Of a stretch of DNA of 6,112 nt, positions 1-6,112 are shown piece after piece; position 1 is the stretch's first letter; every line of letters begins with the position of its first letter. The translations under genes and the position numbers were made by a program. The notes beneath the pieces are model-generated. The model did not search any database and was not told the DNA's origin. It saw only the letters and a program-made list of their open reading frames with translations. The stretch is taken from positions 1 to 6,112 of the forward strand of contig CAMHRH010000051.1 of NCBI GenBank assembly GCA_946187605.1, given 5' to 3'. The stretch comes from an uncultured Candidatus Saccharibacteria bacterium (GTDB taxonomy: Bacteria; Patescibacteriota; Saccharimonadia; Saccharimonadales; Saccharimonadaceae).

Positions 1-1
1 T

Positions 2-2125
2 AATGAGTGTTTGTCGCGGCTCGGCAAAAATCCGACGCCACAGTCAATTGCGAAATGGTACTATAAAACACGCAGTGGCGGTTTTTTGGCAATGCGCTAC
101 GCGATAACACCGCGCATGATGGCGATTGTTACTTCCGATATGTCGACCGACATTACGCCAATCTTCGAAAAAGCGCTCGAGATTCGCGAGAAGACACAGT
201 CGGAGGTGGTCTCCGCAGGCGTTCTGGCGGTAGCGATTATCGAATGCAGCGGTAATATGGAGCAGATTCTAAAGTCAATGCGCCTAGAGATAGATGATCT
301 TTATGATGGCTTGCTCTGGTTTAATTATCTGAACGATTTAGTCAAAGGCCTCAAGCAGCGACGTCATACTGGCGGCGTGGGGCGCGACCTAATGTTCGGC
401 TATACGCCACTCTTACAACGCTTTGCACTGAACATATCAAAACAGCACGAGTCAACGCGCGGCGGCAATGTCTCCGTTTCCTTGCACCGTGAGCAAATTT
501 CGCACATGATTGACGTCTTTTCGAAAGGCGGTCGCCAGAATATTGCGATTATTGGGCCGGAAGGCAGCGGTAGGAGAAGCCTCGTTAACGAGTTTGCGTC
601 GGAGATTTTGAACGCCGACAACAAGATTTCATCGCGCATTAAATATCGCCAGGTATTCAAGCTCGATGCGTCGGCACTTATTAGTAGTGCAGGCGGTCGC
701 GGCGAGCTCGAGGCACTAATGACGCGAATTCTGAACGAGGCATTTTATGCAAAAAATGTCATTCTCTGGCTAGATAATGCACAGCTATTCTTTAACGACG
801 GCACTGGCTCGGTCGATATTTCAAATGTGCTCTTGCCAGTCATCGAAGGCGGTGCGCTACGCATCATCCTGACAATGGACCAGCAGCGCTTCCTCGAGAT
901 TTCAACTCATAAAGCAACGCTCGCGAATGCGCTCAACAAGATTATGCTCGAGCCAGCAAATGAGACGGAGACGATTAAGGTCATGCAGGACCGCGTGCCG
1001 ATCTTGGAATACCAACACAATGTCACTTATACTTTCTGGTCGTTGCACGAGGCGTATCGATTATCTGAACGCTACGTACATGATCTAGTAATGCCGGGGC
1101 GCGCAATTAATCTGCTTGAGGCGGCGGCAAACTTTGCCGAGAATGGTTTTGTTACCGACGTTTCGGTCCAAAACGCCGTCGAAAAAACCTACGGCGTCAA
1201 GATGCAGGCTTCACAAAACGAAGACGAGAAACAACGCCTGCTCAATATGGAAGATTTGATCCATAAACGCCTAATTGGGCAAGATAGCGCTGTGCGCTCC
1301 GTAAGTGATGCGCTCCGTCGCGCAGCGGCAGGCGTACGCAACCAGAATCGCCCGATTGGTACTTTTCTATTTCTCGGCCCAACTGGCGTAGGTAAGACCG
1401 AGCTCGCAAAATCAATTTCAGATGTATATTTTGGCGGCGACGGCGCAATTGTGCGCATAGACTTGAACGAGTTCGTTTCGGCTAACGACGTTCAGCGTTT
1501 GATTGCCGACGGCGCAACTGACGAATTAAGTCTAACTGCGCAAGTTTTAAAGCATCCATTCTCGGTAGTGTTGCTAGACGAGATAGAAAAGGCGCATCCA
1601 TTAGTACTTACGACATTATTGCAGCTACTCGATGAGGGTATTCTGCGAGATTTGAGAAACCGTGAGGTAAGCTTCCGCGATACGATCGTCGTAGCTACTA
1701 GTAATGCTGGCGCAAACAGTATCCGCGACTATATCGACAACGGCCTAAATATGTCGGAGATAAAGGAAAAGCTAACGAATGACTTGATTCGCGAAGGCGA
1801 ATTTAAGCCAGAATTCTTGAACCGCTTTGACGAGATCTGCGTATTCCAGCCACTCTCGAAAGATGCCCTACTTTCTATCGTTGACCTTATTATTGATGGT
1901 GTAAACAAAACTTTGGCGCCGCAAAAGATTTCTGTCGTATTAGAGCCAGACGCAAAAGCGCTACTCGTCGAACGCGGCTACGATCCGAAGCTTGGTGCGC
2001 GCCCAATGCGCCGCATTGTCTCGAAGACAGTCGAAAACATCGTTGCGCGCTCAGTGCTTAGCGGCGCAGTTGAATCCGGCTCAGAAATCCTAATCAATGC
2101 CGAAATGATTGAAGCTTCGCTTTAG
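2..2125 (+). CDS. Clp/Hsp100-family two-ring AAA+ ATPase with degenerate first ring (5' partial)
   Basis: Clp/Hsp100 ATPases remodel or unfold proteins in the cytoplasm, sometimes feeding a ClpP protease. The frame is open to the left edge; a TTG at 11 is possible but has no visible ribosome site, so the true start is probably upstream. Numbering from that TTG (704 residues): a Clp-N-like helical repeat at about 51-105; AAA+ ring 1 at about 160-395; a short linker at 396-412 with no ClpB-type coiled-coil middle domain; AAA+ ring 2 at 413-704. Ring 2 has intact Walker A (GPTGVGKTEL, 456-465), Walker B (LLDEIEKAHP, 521-530), sensor 1 (TSNAGA, 563-568), arginine finger (FLNRFDE, R605) and sensor 2 (GARPMRR, 662-668). 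Ring 1 is degenerate: GPEGSGRRS (182-190) lacks the Walker A lysine, WLDNAQ (253-258) has N for the Walker B glutamate, and the arginine-finger pair reads NA (306-307). No clear ClpP-docking tripeptide is visible. The family is certain; the ClpC/ClpA/ClpB subtype, substrate and partner are not. Confidence 0.93.
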   Translation, partial: NECLSRLGKNPTPQSIAKWYYKTRSGGFLAMRYAITPRMMAIVTSDMSTDITPIFEKALEIREKTQSEVVSAGVLAVAIIECSGNMEQILKSMRLEIDDLYDGLLWFNYLNDLVKGLKQRRHTGGVGRDLMFGYTPLLQRFALNISKQHESTRGGNVSVSLHREQISHMIDVFSKGGRQNIAIIGPEGSGRRSLVNEFASEILNADNKISSRIKYRQVFKLDASALISSAGGRGELEALMTRILNEAFYAKNVILWLDNAQLFFNDGTGSVDISNVLLPVIEGGALRIILTMDQQRFLEISTHKATLANALNKIMLEPANETETIKVMQDRVPILEYQHNVTYTFWSLHEAYRLSERYVHDLVMPGRAINLLEAAANFAENGFVTDVSVQNAVEKTYGVKMQASQNEDEKQRLLNMEDLIHKRLIGQDSAVRSVSDALRRAAAGVRNQNRPIGTFLFLGPTGVGKTELAKSISDVYFGGDGAIVRIDLNEFVSANDVQRLIADGATDELSLTAQVLKHPFSVVLLDEIEKAHPLVLTTLLQLLDEGILRDLRNREVSFRDTIVVATSNAGANSIRDYIDNGLNMSEIKEKLTNDLIREGEFKPEFLNRFDEICVFQPLSKDALLSIVDLIIDGVNKTLAPQKISVVLEPDAKALLVERGYDPKLGARPMRRIVSKTVENIVARSVLSGAVESGSEILINAEMIEASL

Positions 2126-2128
2126 CGA
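2117..2128. repeat. 12-bp palindrome at the convergent gene junction
   Basis: TCGCTTTAGCGA is an inverted repeat (5-bp arms, 2-bp centre). It spans the TAG stop of the Clp gene (2123-2125) and fills the whole gap before the TAG stop of the opposing permease gene (2129-2131). It has no T-tract on either strand and the loop is too tight for a good hairpin, so I do not call it a terminator. It may be a chance palindrome or a weak bidirectional pause or processing site. Confidence 0.3.
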
Positions 2129-4324
2129 CTACACGGTATCTTGACGAATAGTCTCGATAATATTCTGTTTTGATACCTGACGTACCGAATAACGCATAAT
2201 AAATGCAATCAATGCCGTCACGATTACAATGGCAATCAGCATCGGAACCAGCGGTAATTCGTAGCTCAAGTTGAGGCCACCCTCAGATAGCATAGTGTGC
2301 GCACCGAATGAAATAATGATACCGATCGGCAGACCGATAATGAGAGCGCGGAAAGTATAGAAAAATGTCTCAAGACGAATCATGCGATTAAACTCATCAT
2401 CAGTCATGCCGATCGACTTTAGCATAGCGAACTCTTTTGCGCGTAGCTGGATATTAGTCGTAATCGTATTAAAGATGTTCGTAACACCGATCAAAGTAAC
2501 AACTGCAATGAATCCGTACATAAAGATACTCGCCAGAAGAATTGTCTTTTCGGTCTGTTCGAGCGAGGCTTTAATATTAAAGCCAACAAGCACATCGATC
2601 TCGTCCGTATTCAAATCAATGTTATTTAATACGTCGCTGCTTTTTTCTTGAATGTAAGCGTCTAGCTCTTCGATGCGATCGCCCGGATTTATAAAGAGCG
2701 ATGAATAACCATCCGGAATCTCAAGTTTAGCCGCCTTATAGTAGTCTTCCGATACATAGTAGTTTGGACGATAGACTACCTCGGTCCCCATTGGGTATTT
2801 ATTCGTCACTTTAGCGATTGTTAGCTCTATCTTTTTGAGTTCGCCGTCAGGGTTATCTTGGTCGTACATTTGGATTTCGGCTTTATCGCCATCGGTATAC
2901 TCGGTCTGGCGCGAAAGGGACATTGCGCCATTGCTATGCTGAGTCGTAACATAGTCATTTAGAATGACGGCCTTATCAAAATCTTCCGTTACGCCAACAG
3001 AGCGCGCATACTTCTCGAAATATTCTTTCGACAGTAGCGTAACACTCTGATCGCCGACGGTCGCCGCATCCTGATAATAAACATAGTCATCGAAGCCAAA
3101 TTTTTTAATTAATTCACGGTAGTCTTTCGGTTCACCGTTCGTAACAATATAATCGGCGCCTAGATTTGGAAAGATCTCATTTACGATACGTTTACTATCC
3201 GTCACGAAGCTCGAAAGGCCGACAAAAATCGCCACACTAACAACAATCGAGATAACCGTAGTACGATACTTCTGACGGCTACGTTTGAGATTCTTGCTCG
3301 CAATAACGCCGCCAATACCAAAGTAGCTCTGAACAAAACGGCTCGTCTTTATCTTATTGTTTTTGACTTTCACGTCTTGAGAGCTGCGAATCGCATCAAT
3401 TGGTGATAGGCGACCCGCACGAATTGCCGCGCTGGCGCTAGCTAACCAAACGATCAAGAAACAAAGTGCGGCATTTGCTAAAATAACCCACCAAGGTACG
3501 AAAAAGTGCATAAAACTCTGCCCGACATTAATGAGCGAATTCGTAACTAGCAGTAGCACTCCAGCTGCACTGAGGCCAAGTATTGTAGCAACTGGAACTG
3601 CGCAAGCGCCGATTATAAGAGCCTCCGTGATTACGATACGTCTGATTTGCCGTGGGGTTGCACCAACGGAGCTTAGCATGCCAAACTCACGAATACGCTC
3701 GGTGGTCGAGATATTGAATGAATTGCGGATCGTGAAAATACTTGCAATGATAATGACGCCAAGAAGTAAGGTAATGAGGCTAGCCAATATCGTGGCTGTA
3801 TTATAATCAATATTCCCTTCTAGCATAATCAACGTATCATTGACGCGAGTAATATAGCCTTCGACGCCAGCATCATCTAATGCGTAGCCAATGTCTTTGC
3901 CGTAGCGTTCATGGCGTTTGAGATTGCTATATTTAACGAAAACGATATATTTTTTGTCGCTCGTGCGGTCGCTTTCAGAGAGCTCATCGATGCGCGTATA
4001 TAATTCTGACGGCAACGGAGTATTAGTATTATCTAAGTAAGCATACTTACCCTCAAGTTCAATATCCTTAGCATAAAAATAACTCTCTACTCCATATGCC
4101 TGCTCAACGATATCGAGTTTATCGCCAGGAATATGCTCAAAAGAATGATGAAAATCGCCATACGAAGCGATATTAAAGTCAATTAAAGTCCGCCAAAAAC
4201 TCGTGCCCATCGTTGCAATTGCGAGAATCAGCGCACCCGACAAAGCTACGCCAAGCATCGTCACGATACTGCGTTTTTTATTCTTTTTGAGATTTGTTAT
4301 GGTTAGCTTTTTAACGAGGCTCAT
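2129..4324 (-). CDS. FtsX/MacB-type ABC transporter permease with two FtsX modules
   Basis: This is the membrane subunit of an ABC exporter or mechanotransmission complex, 731 residues. Eight hydrophobic segments are visible, at about 21-43, 178-199, 232-262, 276-300, 355-373, 594-617, 658-679 and 690-710. This gives two four-helix FtsX modules, each with a large extracytoplasmic loop after its first helix (about 44-177 and 374-593). The FtsX hallmark after the second helix of each module is present twice: ERIREFGMLSSVGATPRQIR (209-228) and RAKEFAMLKSIGMTDDEFNR (628-647). Helix count and loop placement differ from single-module four-helix MacB and from ten-helix BceB-type permeases, so neither name is used. 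The ATG is fixed by the 4-bp ATGA overlap with the ATPase gene, implying translational coupling. Only a weak A-rich stretch (AAAGAA) precedes it. The gene ends 3 bp from the convergent Clp gene. The substrate (lipid, peptide, lipoprotein or none) cannot be read from sequence. Confidence 0.93.
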   Translation of the reverse strand: MSLVKKLTITNLKKNKKRSIVTMLGVALSGALILAIATMGTSFWRTLIDFNIASYGDFHHSFEHIPGDKLDIVEQAYGVESYFYAKDIELEGKYAYLDNTNTPLPSELYTRIDELSESDRTSDKKYIVFVKYSNLKRHERYGKDIGYALDDAGVEGYITRVNDTLIMLEGNIDYNTATILASLITLLLGVIIIASIFTIRNSFNISTTERIREFGMLSSVGATPRQIRRIVITEALIIGACAVPVATILGLSAAGVLLLVTNSLINVGQSFMHFFVPWWVILANAALCFLIVWLASASAAIRAGRLSPIDAIRSSQDVKVKNNKIKTSRFVQSYFGIGGVIASKNLKRSRQKYRTTVISIVVSVAIFVGLSSFVTDSKRIVNEIFPNLGADYIVTNGEPKDYRELIKKFGFDDYVYYQDAATVGDQSVTLLSKEYFEKYARSVGVTEDFDKAVILNDYVTTQHSNGAMSLSRQTEYTDGDKAEIQMYDQDNPDGELKKIELTIAKVTNKYPMGTEVVYRPNYYVSEDYYKAAKLEIPDGYSSLFINPGDRIEELDAYIQEKSSDVLNNIDLNTDEIDVLVGFNIKASLEQTEKTILLASIFMYGFIAVVTLIGVTNIFNTITTNIQLRAKEFAMLKSIGMTDDEFNRMIRLETFFYTFRALIIGLPIGIIISFGAHTMLSEGGLNLSYELPLVPMLIAIVIVTALIAFIMRYSVRQVSKQNIIETIRQDTV

Positions 4325-5028
4325 TTTTTCTTTGCCTGTTTCAAATTAGTTTTCTCGGCTATTTTACCATCCGCAAATCGTATAATGCGATCGGCCTGTT
4401 CGGCAATTTTATCGTCGTGCGTAACCATAATGATAGTTTGATGATAGCGTTTGTTAGCGAGCTTTAATAACTTCACGATTTCGGCACTAGATTTCGAGTC
4501 GAGATTCCCGGTTGGCTCATCGGCAAGAATCAGCGCCGGACGGCCGAAGAGTGCACGCCCAATCGCAACACGTTGTTGCTGCCCGCCGGAGAGTTGGTTC
4601 GGCAGATGACTTTCGCGGTTTTTTAACCCAAGCGCATCAATAAGCTCATCCAGATACTTCTCGTCGACTTCTTTCTTATCGAGGCTAACTGGTAGAGTAA
4701 TGTTCTCGCGGACCGTCAAAACCGGAATGAGATTATAAAACTGATAAATAATGCCAATATTCTCACGGCGGAAAATTGCCATCTTATTTTTATTTAATTT
4801 GGTAATATCCTCGCCGTTTATGATGATTTCGCCAGATTTCTTATCGTCCGGACGATCGACGCCGCCAATCAGGTGAAGCAATGTAGATTTCCCCGAGCCA
4901 CTTGCACCAATAATTGCAACAAACTCGCCTTCCGCTACACTCAGGTTCACTTTATCTACGGCTTTTACTAAGCTGTCGCCCTTGCCATAAGTTTTTGTCA
5001 GATTCTTCACTTCAAGGATATTCGTCAT
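4321..5028 (-). CDS. ABC transporter ATP-binding protein, LolD/MacB family
   Basis: Cytoplasmic nucleotide-binding subunit, 235 residues, a normal full length for the family. Visible motifs in order: A-loop region KTYGKG (12-17); Walker A GASGSGKST (41-49); Q-loop glutamine Q96 in IIYQFYNL; signature LSGGQQQR (146-153); Walker B LILADEPTG (167-174) with catalytic E171; D-loop NLDS (175-178); switch H204 in MVTHD. All catalytic residues are intact. The ADEPTGNLDS string and overall length are typical of the ATPases that partner FtsX/MacB-type permeases, and the next gene encodes exactly such a permease through a 4-bp stop/start overlap. The ATG at 5028 is well fixed: an in-frame TAG lies at 5034-5032, only one codon before it. 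A strong -10 box lies 7 nt upstream of the ATG, so the gene is probably first in its operon and translated from a leaderless or near-leaderless message. A lysine-rich tail (QAKKK) ends the protein. Confidence 0.95.
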   Translation of the reverse strand: MTNILEVKNLTKTYGKGDSLVKAVDKVNLSVAEGEFVAIIGASGSGKSTLLHLIGGVDRPDDKKSGEIIINGEDITKLNKNKMAIFRRENIGIIYQFYNLIPVLTVRENITLPVSLDKKEVDEKYLDELIDALGLKNRESHLPNQLSGGQQQRVAIGRALFGRPALILADEPTGNLDSKSSAEIVKLLKLANKRYHQTIIMVTHDDKIAEQADRIIRFADGKIAEKTNLKQAKKK

Positions 5029-5035
5029 ACTCTAT

Positions 5036-5041
5036 ATTATA
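5036..5041 (-). promoter_or_regulatory. -10 promoter element of the ABC operon (predicted leaderless)
   Basis: The minus strand reads TATAAT, a perfect -10 consensus, with 7 nt to the ATG at 5028. Transcription would be expected to begin about 7 nt downstream, at or within a couple of bases of the ATG. At 17-bp spacing the -35 region reads ATAACA (5064-5059), a poor match to TTGACA, and there is no spaced TGn extension. The tRNA terminator lies just upstream, so this operon needs its own promoter here. Confidence 0.65.
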
Positions 5042-5071
5042 CATTAATCAGATCGCTCTGTTATTTGCAAC

Positions 5072-5095
5072 AAAAACGAGCCAGAAACTGACTCG
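5072..5095 (-). terminator. Intrinsic terminator of the tRNA-Arg unit
   Basis: On the minus strand CGAGTCAG (5095-5088) pairs along its full 8 bp, including one G-T wobble, with CTGGCTCG (5084-5077) across a TTT loop. It is followed at once by TTTTT (5076-5072). It begins 10 nt after the encoded CCA of the tRNA. It should end tRNA transcription and insulate the downstream ABC operon from the sortase and tRNA transcripts. Confidence 0.9.
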
Positions 5096-5105
5096 AACTC
5101 CCCTA

Positions 5106-5181
5106 TGGTACACCCGGCGGGAGTCGAACCCACGACACCTGGTACCGGAAACCAGTGCTCTATCCACTGAGCTACGGGTGC
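5106..5181 (-). tRNA. tRNA-Arg (anticodon CCG)
   Basis: A full cloverleaf folds by eye. Acceptor arm GCACCCG pairs with CGGGTGT; D-stem GCTC/GAGC with an 8-nt loop containing GG; anticodon stem CTGGT/ACCAG around loop TTCCGGT; 5-nt variable loop GTGTC; T-stem GTGGG/CCCGC around loop TTCGACT; discriminator A; encoded CCA (5108-5106). The anticodon is CCG, reading the Arg codon CGG. The first acceptor pair is G1-U72 rather than G-C, which is unusual; every other stem pair is Watson-Crick except one T-G in the T-stem. It has its own extended -10 promoter and terminator. Length is 73 nt plus CCA. Confidence 0.97.
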
Positions 5182-5192
5182 ACTTAGATTGT

Positions 5193-5201
5193 ATTATAGC
5201 A
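5193..5201 (-). promoter_or_regulatory. Extended -10 promoter of tRNA-Arg
   Basis: The minus strand reads TGCTATAAT, a perfect extended -10 (TGn plus TATAAT). Its 3' end is 11 nt from the first tRNA base, so the start would fall about 5 nt before the mature tRNA, leaving a short leader for RNase P. No convincing -35 is seen at 16-18 bp, as expected when TGn compensates. The element starts one base after the stop codon of the sortase tail frame, so its upstream part overlaps sortase coding sequence. Confidence 0.8.
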
Positions 5202-5202
5202 G

Positions 5203-5905
5203 TTATTCATCATAACCTAGCAGAAGAACGGCTCGCTCGCCATTTGCCTCCGTGCAGGTTGAGAGGAGTACGAGTTTTTTATATGTACTATTTGCAGATG
5301 AGTTAATGCGCGTTGCGGTTATTATGGCCGGTAGCTAGATTACTAACGTCATACACAGTATTGTCTTGTTCGTTCTTGTAGGCAAACGCAATTACCGTAA
5401 ACGAATGTTCTGAACCGTCTTCGTAATACAAAGTACCGGCCAAATGATTATCGAAAAAATCTTTATCTGAATATTCGTTAATTCGCCCAAGCATCGAACC
5501 ATTATCGATGTTGTGACCATAATAAACAAAGTAGTCGTCACTCATGCTATTGCGATAATCGATAAAGATGCTACCGCCTAGCGAATAATCTTTCTTATAA
5601 TCATGCGTTAAATAGTAAGAGTTATTCCCCGTTTGTAAAATCGGGTGGTCGATTTTGGTATCGTCTAGTGCTATCCAGCCAATAACCTCAGGATTCATAG
5701 CCCTTAAATGCGAGATGCGGTCATGAGGCGTATATCCTCCAAGCGAATTAGCGACGTCATCGGCCGAATGAGCATCATCATGAACTCTTATCGAATCATA
5801 AACCGCATACGAAGACGCAATAAACAACGCGACAAAAAACAAGAAGATTATTTTGCTAACGATTTTGTCGGCGATAGCGACGACACGAAGAGCTTTAGAG
5901 TCCAT
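5203..5905 (-). pseudogene. Class B sortase, frameshifted between catalytic His and Cys
   Basis: Sortases are membrane-anchored transpeptidases that attach proteins to the wall or join pilins. From the ATG at 5905 the frame gives a 200-residue product ending at TAA 5305-5303. It has a membrane anchor (about residues 16-36) and class B landmarks NPEVIGWIALDDTKIDHPIL, GGSIFIDYRN and catalytic His in YFVYYGHN. It then stops without the Cys. One base further round, a second frame (open from 5334 to the TAA at 5205-5203) encodes KKLVLLSTCTEANGERAVLL, supplying the catalytic Cys (TGC 5256-5254) and Arg seven residues later. The 703-nt span leaves one extra base (3x234+1), and reconnecting it gives about 233 residues with His-Cys spacing of about 87, close to class B norms. 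The shift must fall in 5306-5334. It could be a true inactivating mutation or a sequencing/assembly error. A TTG at 5923 would add six residues; ATG is preferred. The start overlaps the signal peptidase gene by 11 bp. Confidence 0.88.
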
Positions 5906-6112
5906 GCGTACGGAATAATCCAATTATTTTGCCTTCAATATCGTCACTCTTTATTGCGCCGAAGGAGCGCGAATCATCATATTCGAGACGATTGTCGCCC
6001 AGAATGAATAGCTCTCCTTCGTTCACGGCATATGGATATTTAATATTGTTATCGACCGGAAAAACATTGCGCAAATAATAATCCGAATCTTCGAGCCGAT
6101 TATTTATGTATA
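5895..6112 (-). CDS. Signal peptidase I, C-terminal part (5' partial)
   Basis: The last 71 complete codons of a frame that runs off the right edge and ends at TAA 5897-5895. Signal peptidase I is a membrane-bound Ser/Lys protease that removes signal peptides from exported proteins. The visible piece carries the C-terminal conserved box: ELFILGDNRLEYDDSRSFGA (33-52 of the visible segment), followed by DDIEGKIIGLFR (56-67), matching the family pattern GDNRxxSxDSRxFG...IxGK. The usual Ser before DSR is replaced (LEYD-DSR). The catalytic Ser and Lys boxes would lie beyond the window, so activity cannot be judged. The gene overlaps the sortase start by 11 bp, so the two are co-transcribed and probably coupled. 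Signal peptidase I next to a sortase is a common arrangement in Gram-positive pilus or surface-protein loci, suggesting that sortase substrates lie further upstream. Confidence 0.9.
   Translation of the reverse strand, partial: YINNRLEDSDYYLRNVFPVDNNIKYPYAVNEGELFILGDNRLEYDDSRSFGAIKSDDIEGKIIGLFRTHGL

Noticed and set aside
3..104. ATG at position 3, in TAATG, as the start of a gene
   Set aside because: It lies in a different frame from the Clp coding sequence and runs into a stop after about 34 codons. The peptide resembles nothing known to me.
400..1458. Minus-strand open frames of 68-89 codons inside the Clp gene
   Set aside because: They are antisense shadows of a strongly conserved AAA+ coding region, with no ribosome site and no recognisable domain.
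2382..3806. Plus-strand open frames of about 90 codons inside the permease gene
   Set aside because: They are antisense shadows of membrane-helix coding sequence, with no independent evidence.
4914..5306. Plus-strand 130-codon open frame containing RRESNPRHLVPETSALSTELR
   Set aside because: That string is the well-known artefact of translating the complement of a tRNA gene. The frame runs antisense to the tRNA and to the start of the ABC ATPase gene.
5303..5334. Programmed +1 frameshifting to make full-length sortase
   Set aside because: The stop context is CAT TAA C, and His-tRNA would re-pair poorly on ATT. There is no prfB-like CTT TGA C, no upstream Shine-Dalgarno-like stimulator, and the AAAAAA run lies after the stop. 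It is kept only as a remote alternative.
5905..5923. Upstream TTG start for the sortase (adds MDYSVR)
   Set aside because: ATG at 5905 is a stronger codon and gives a smaller 11-bp overlap with the signal peptidase gene. The extra six residues add no recognisable feature.
5708..6007. Plus-strand 99-codon open frame opposite the sortase and signal peptidase genes
   Set aside because: It is rich in Arg, Ile and Ser as expected of an antisense frame, and it overlaps two genes supported by family motifs on the minus strand.
1..6112. Mobile element, CRISPR array, phage or toxin-antitoxin system
   Set aside because: No transposase, integrase, regularly spaced repeat, terminal inverted repeat or small paired genes were seen on either strand.

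Overview
The window looks like chromosomal DNA from a monoderm (single-membrane) bacterium with a compact genome. It has tightly packed genes, a 4-bp ATGA overlap, an 11-bp overlap, a convergent pair 3 bp apart, a class B sortase next to a type I signal peptidase, and a very divergent Clp ATPase. I infer a Patescibacteria/CPR lineage, most plausibly Saccharibacteria, but nothing here proves it. TGA ends the ABC ATPase gene, which argues against the UGA=Gly code of Gracilibacteria and Absconditabacteria.

Layout. (1) Positions 2-2125, plus strand: the 3' part of a two-ring Clp/Hsp100 ATPase, with its start off the left edge. The first AAA+ ring has lost the Walker A lysine, the Walker B glutamate and the arginine-finger pair. 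The second ring keeps its ATPase residues. Neither ring has the usual aromatic pore-loop residue. (2) Positions 2129-5028, minus strand: an ABC exporter operon with the ATPase first and an eight-helix FtsX-type permease second, joined by an ATGA overlap. Its likely -10 box is so close to the ATG that the mRNA should be leaderless or nearly so. (3) Positions 5072-5201, minus strand: a self-contained tRNA-Arg(CCG) unit with an extended -10 promoter, an encoded CCA and an intrinsic terminator. (4) Positions 5203-6112, minus strand: a signal peptidase I gene (its start is off the right edge) followed by an overlapping class B sortase gene. The sortase is split by a frameshift between its catalytic His and its catalytic Cys.

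How the parts relate. The ABC pair is one exporter or envelope-remodelling unit. The signal peptidase and sortase form a second, surface-protein-processing unit whose substrates probably lie beyond the right edge. The tRNA sits between them as an insulated transcription unit. The Clp gene converges on the ABC operon and has no evident link to it. No mobile element, CRISPR array, riboswitch or rRNA was seen, and no stretch over 300 bases lacks a gene. The two items most worth a second look are the Clp protein with a degenerate first ring and the frameshifted sortase.
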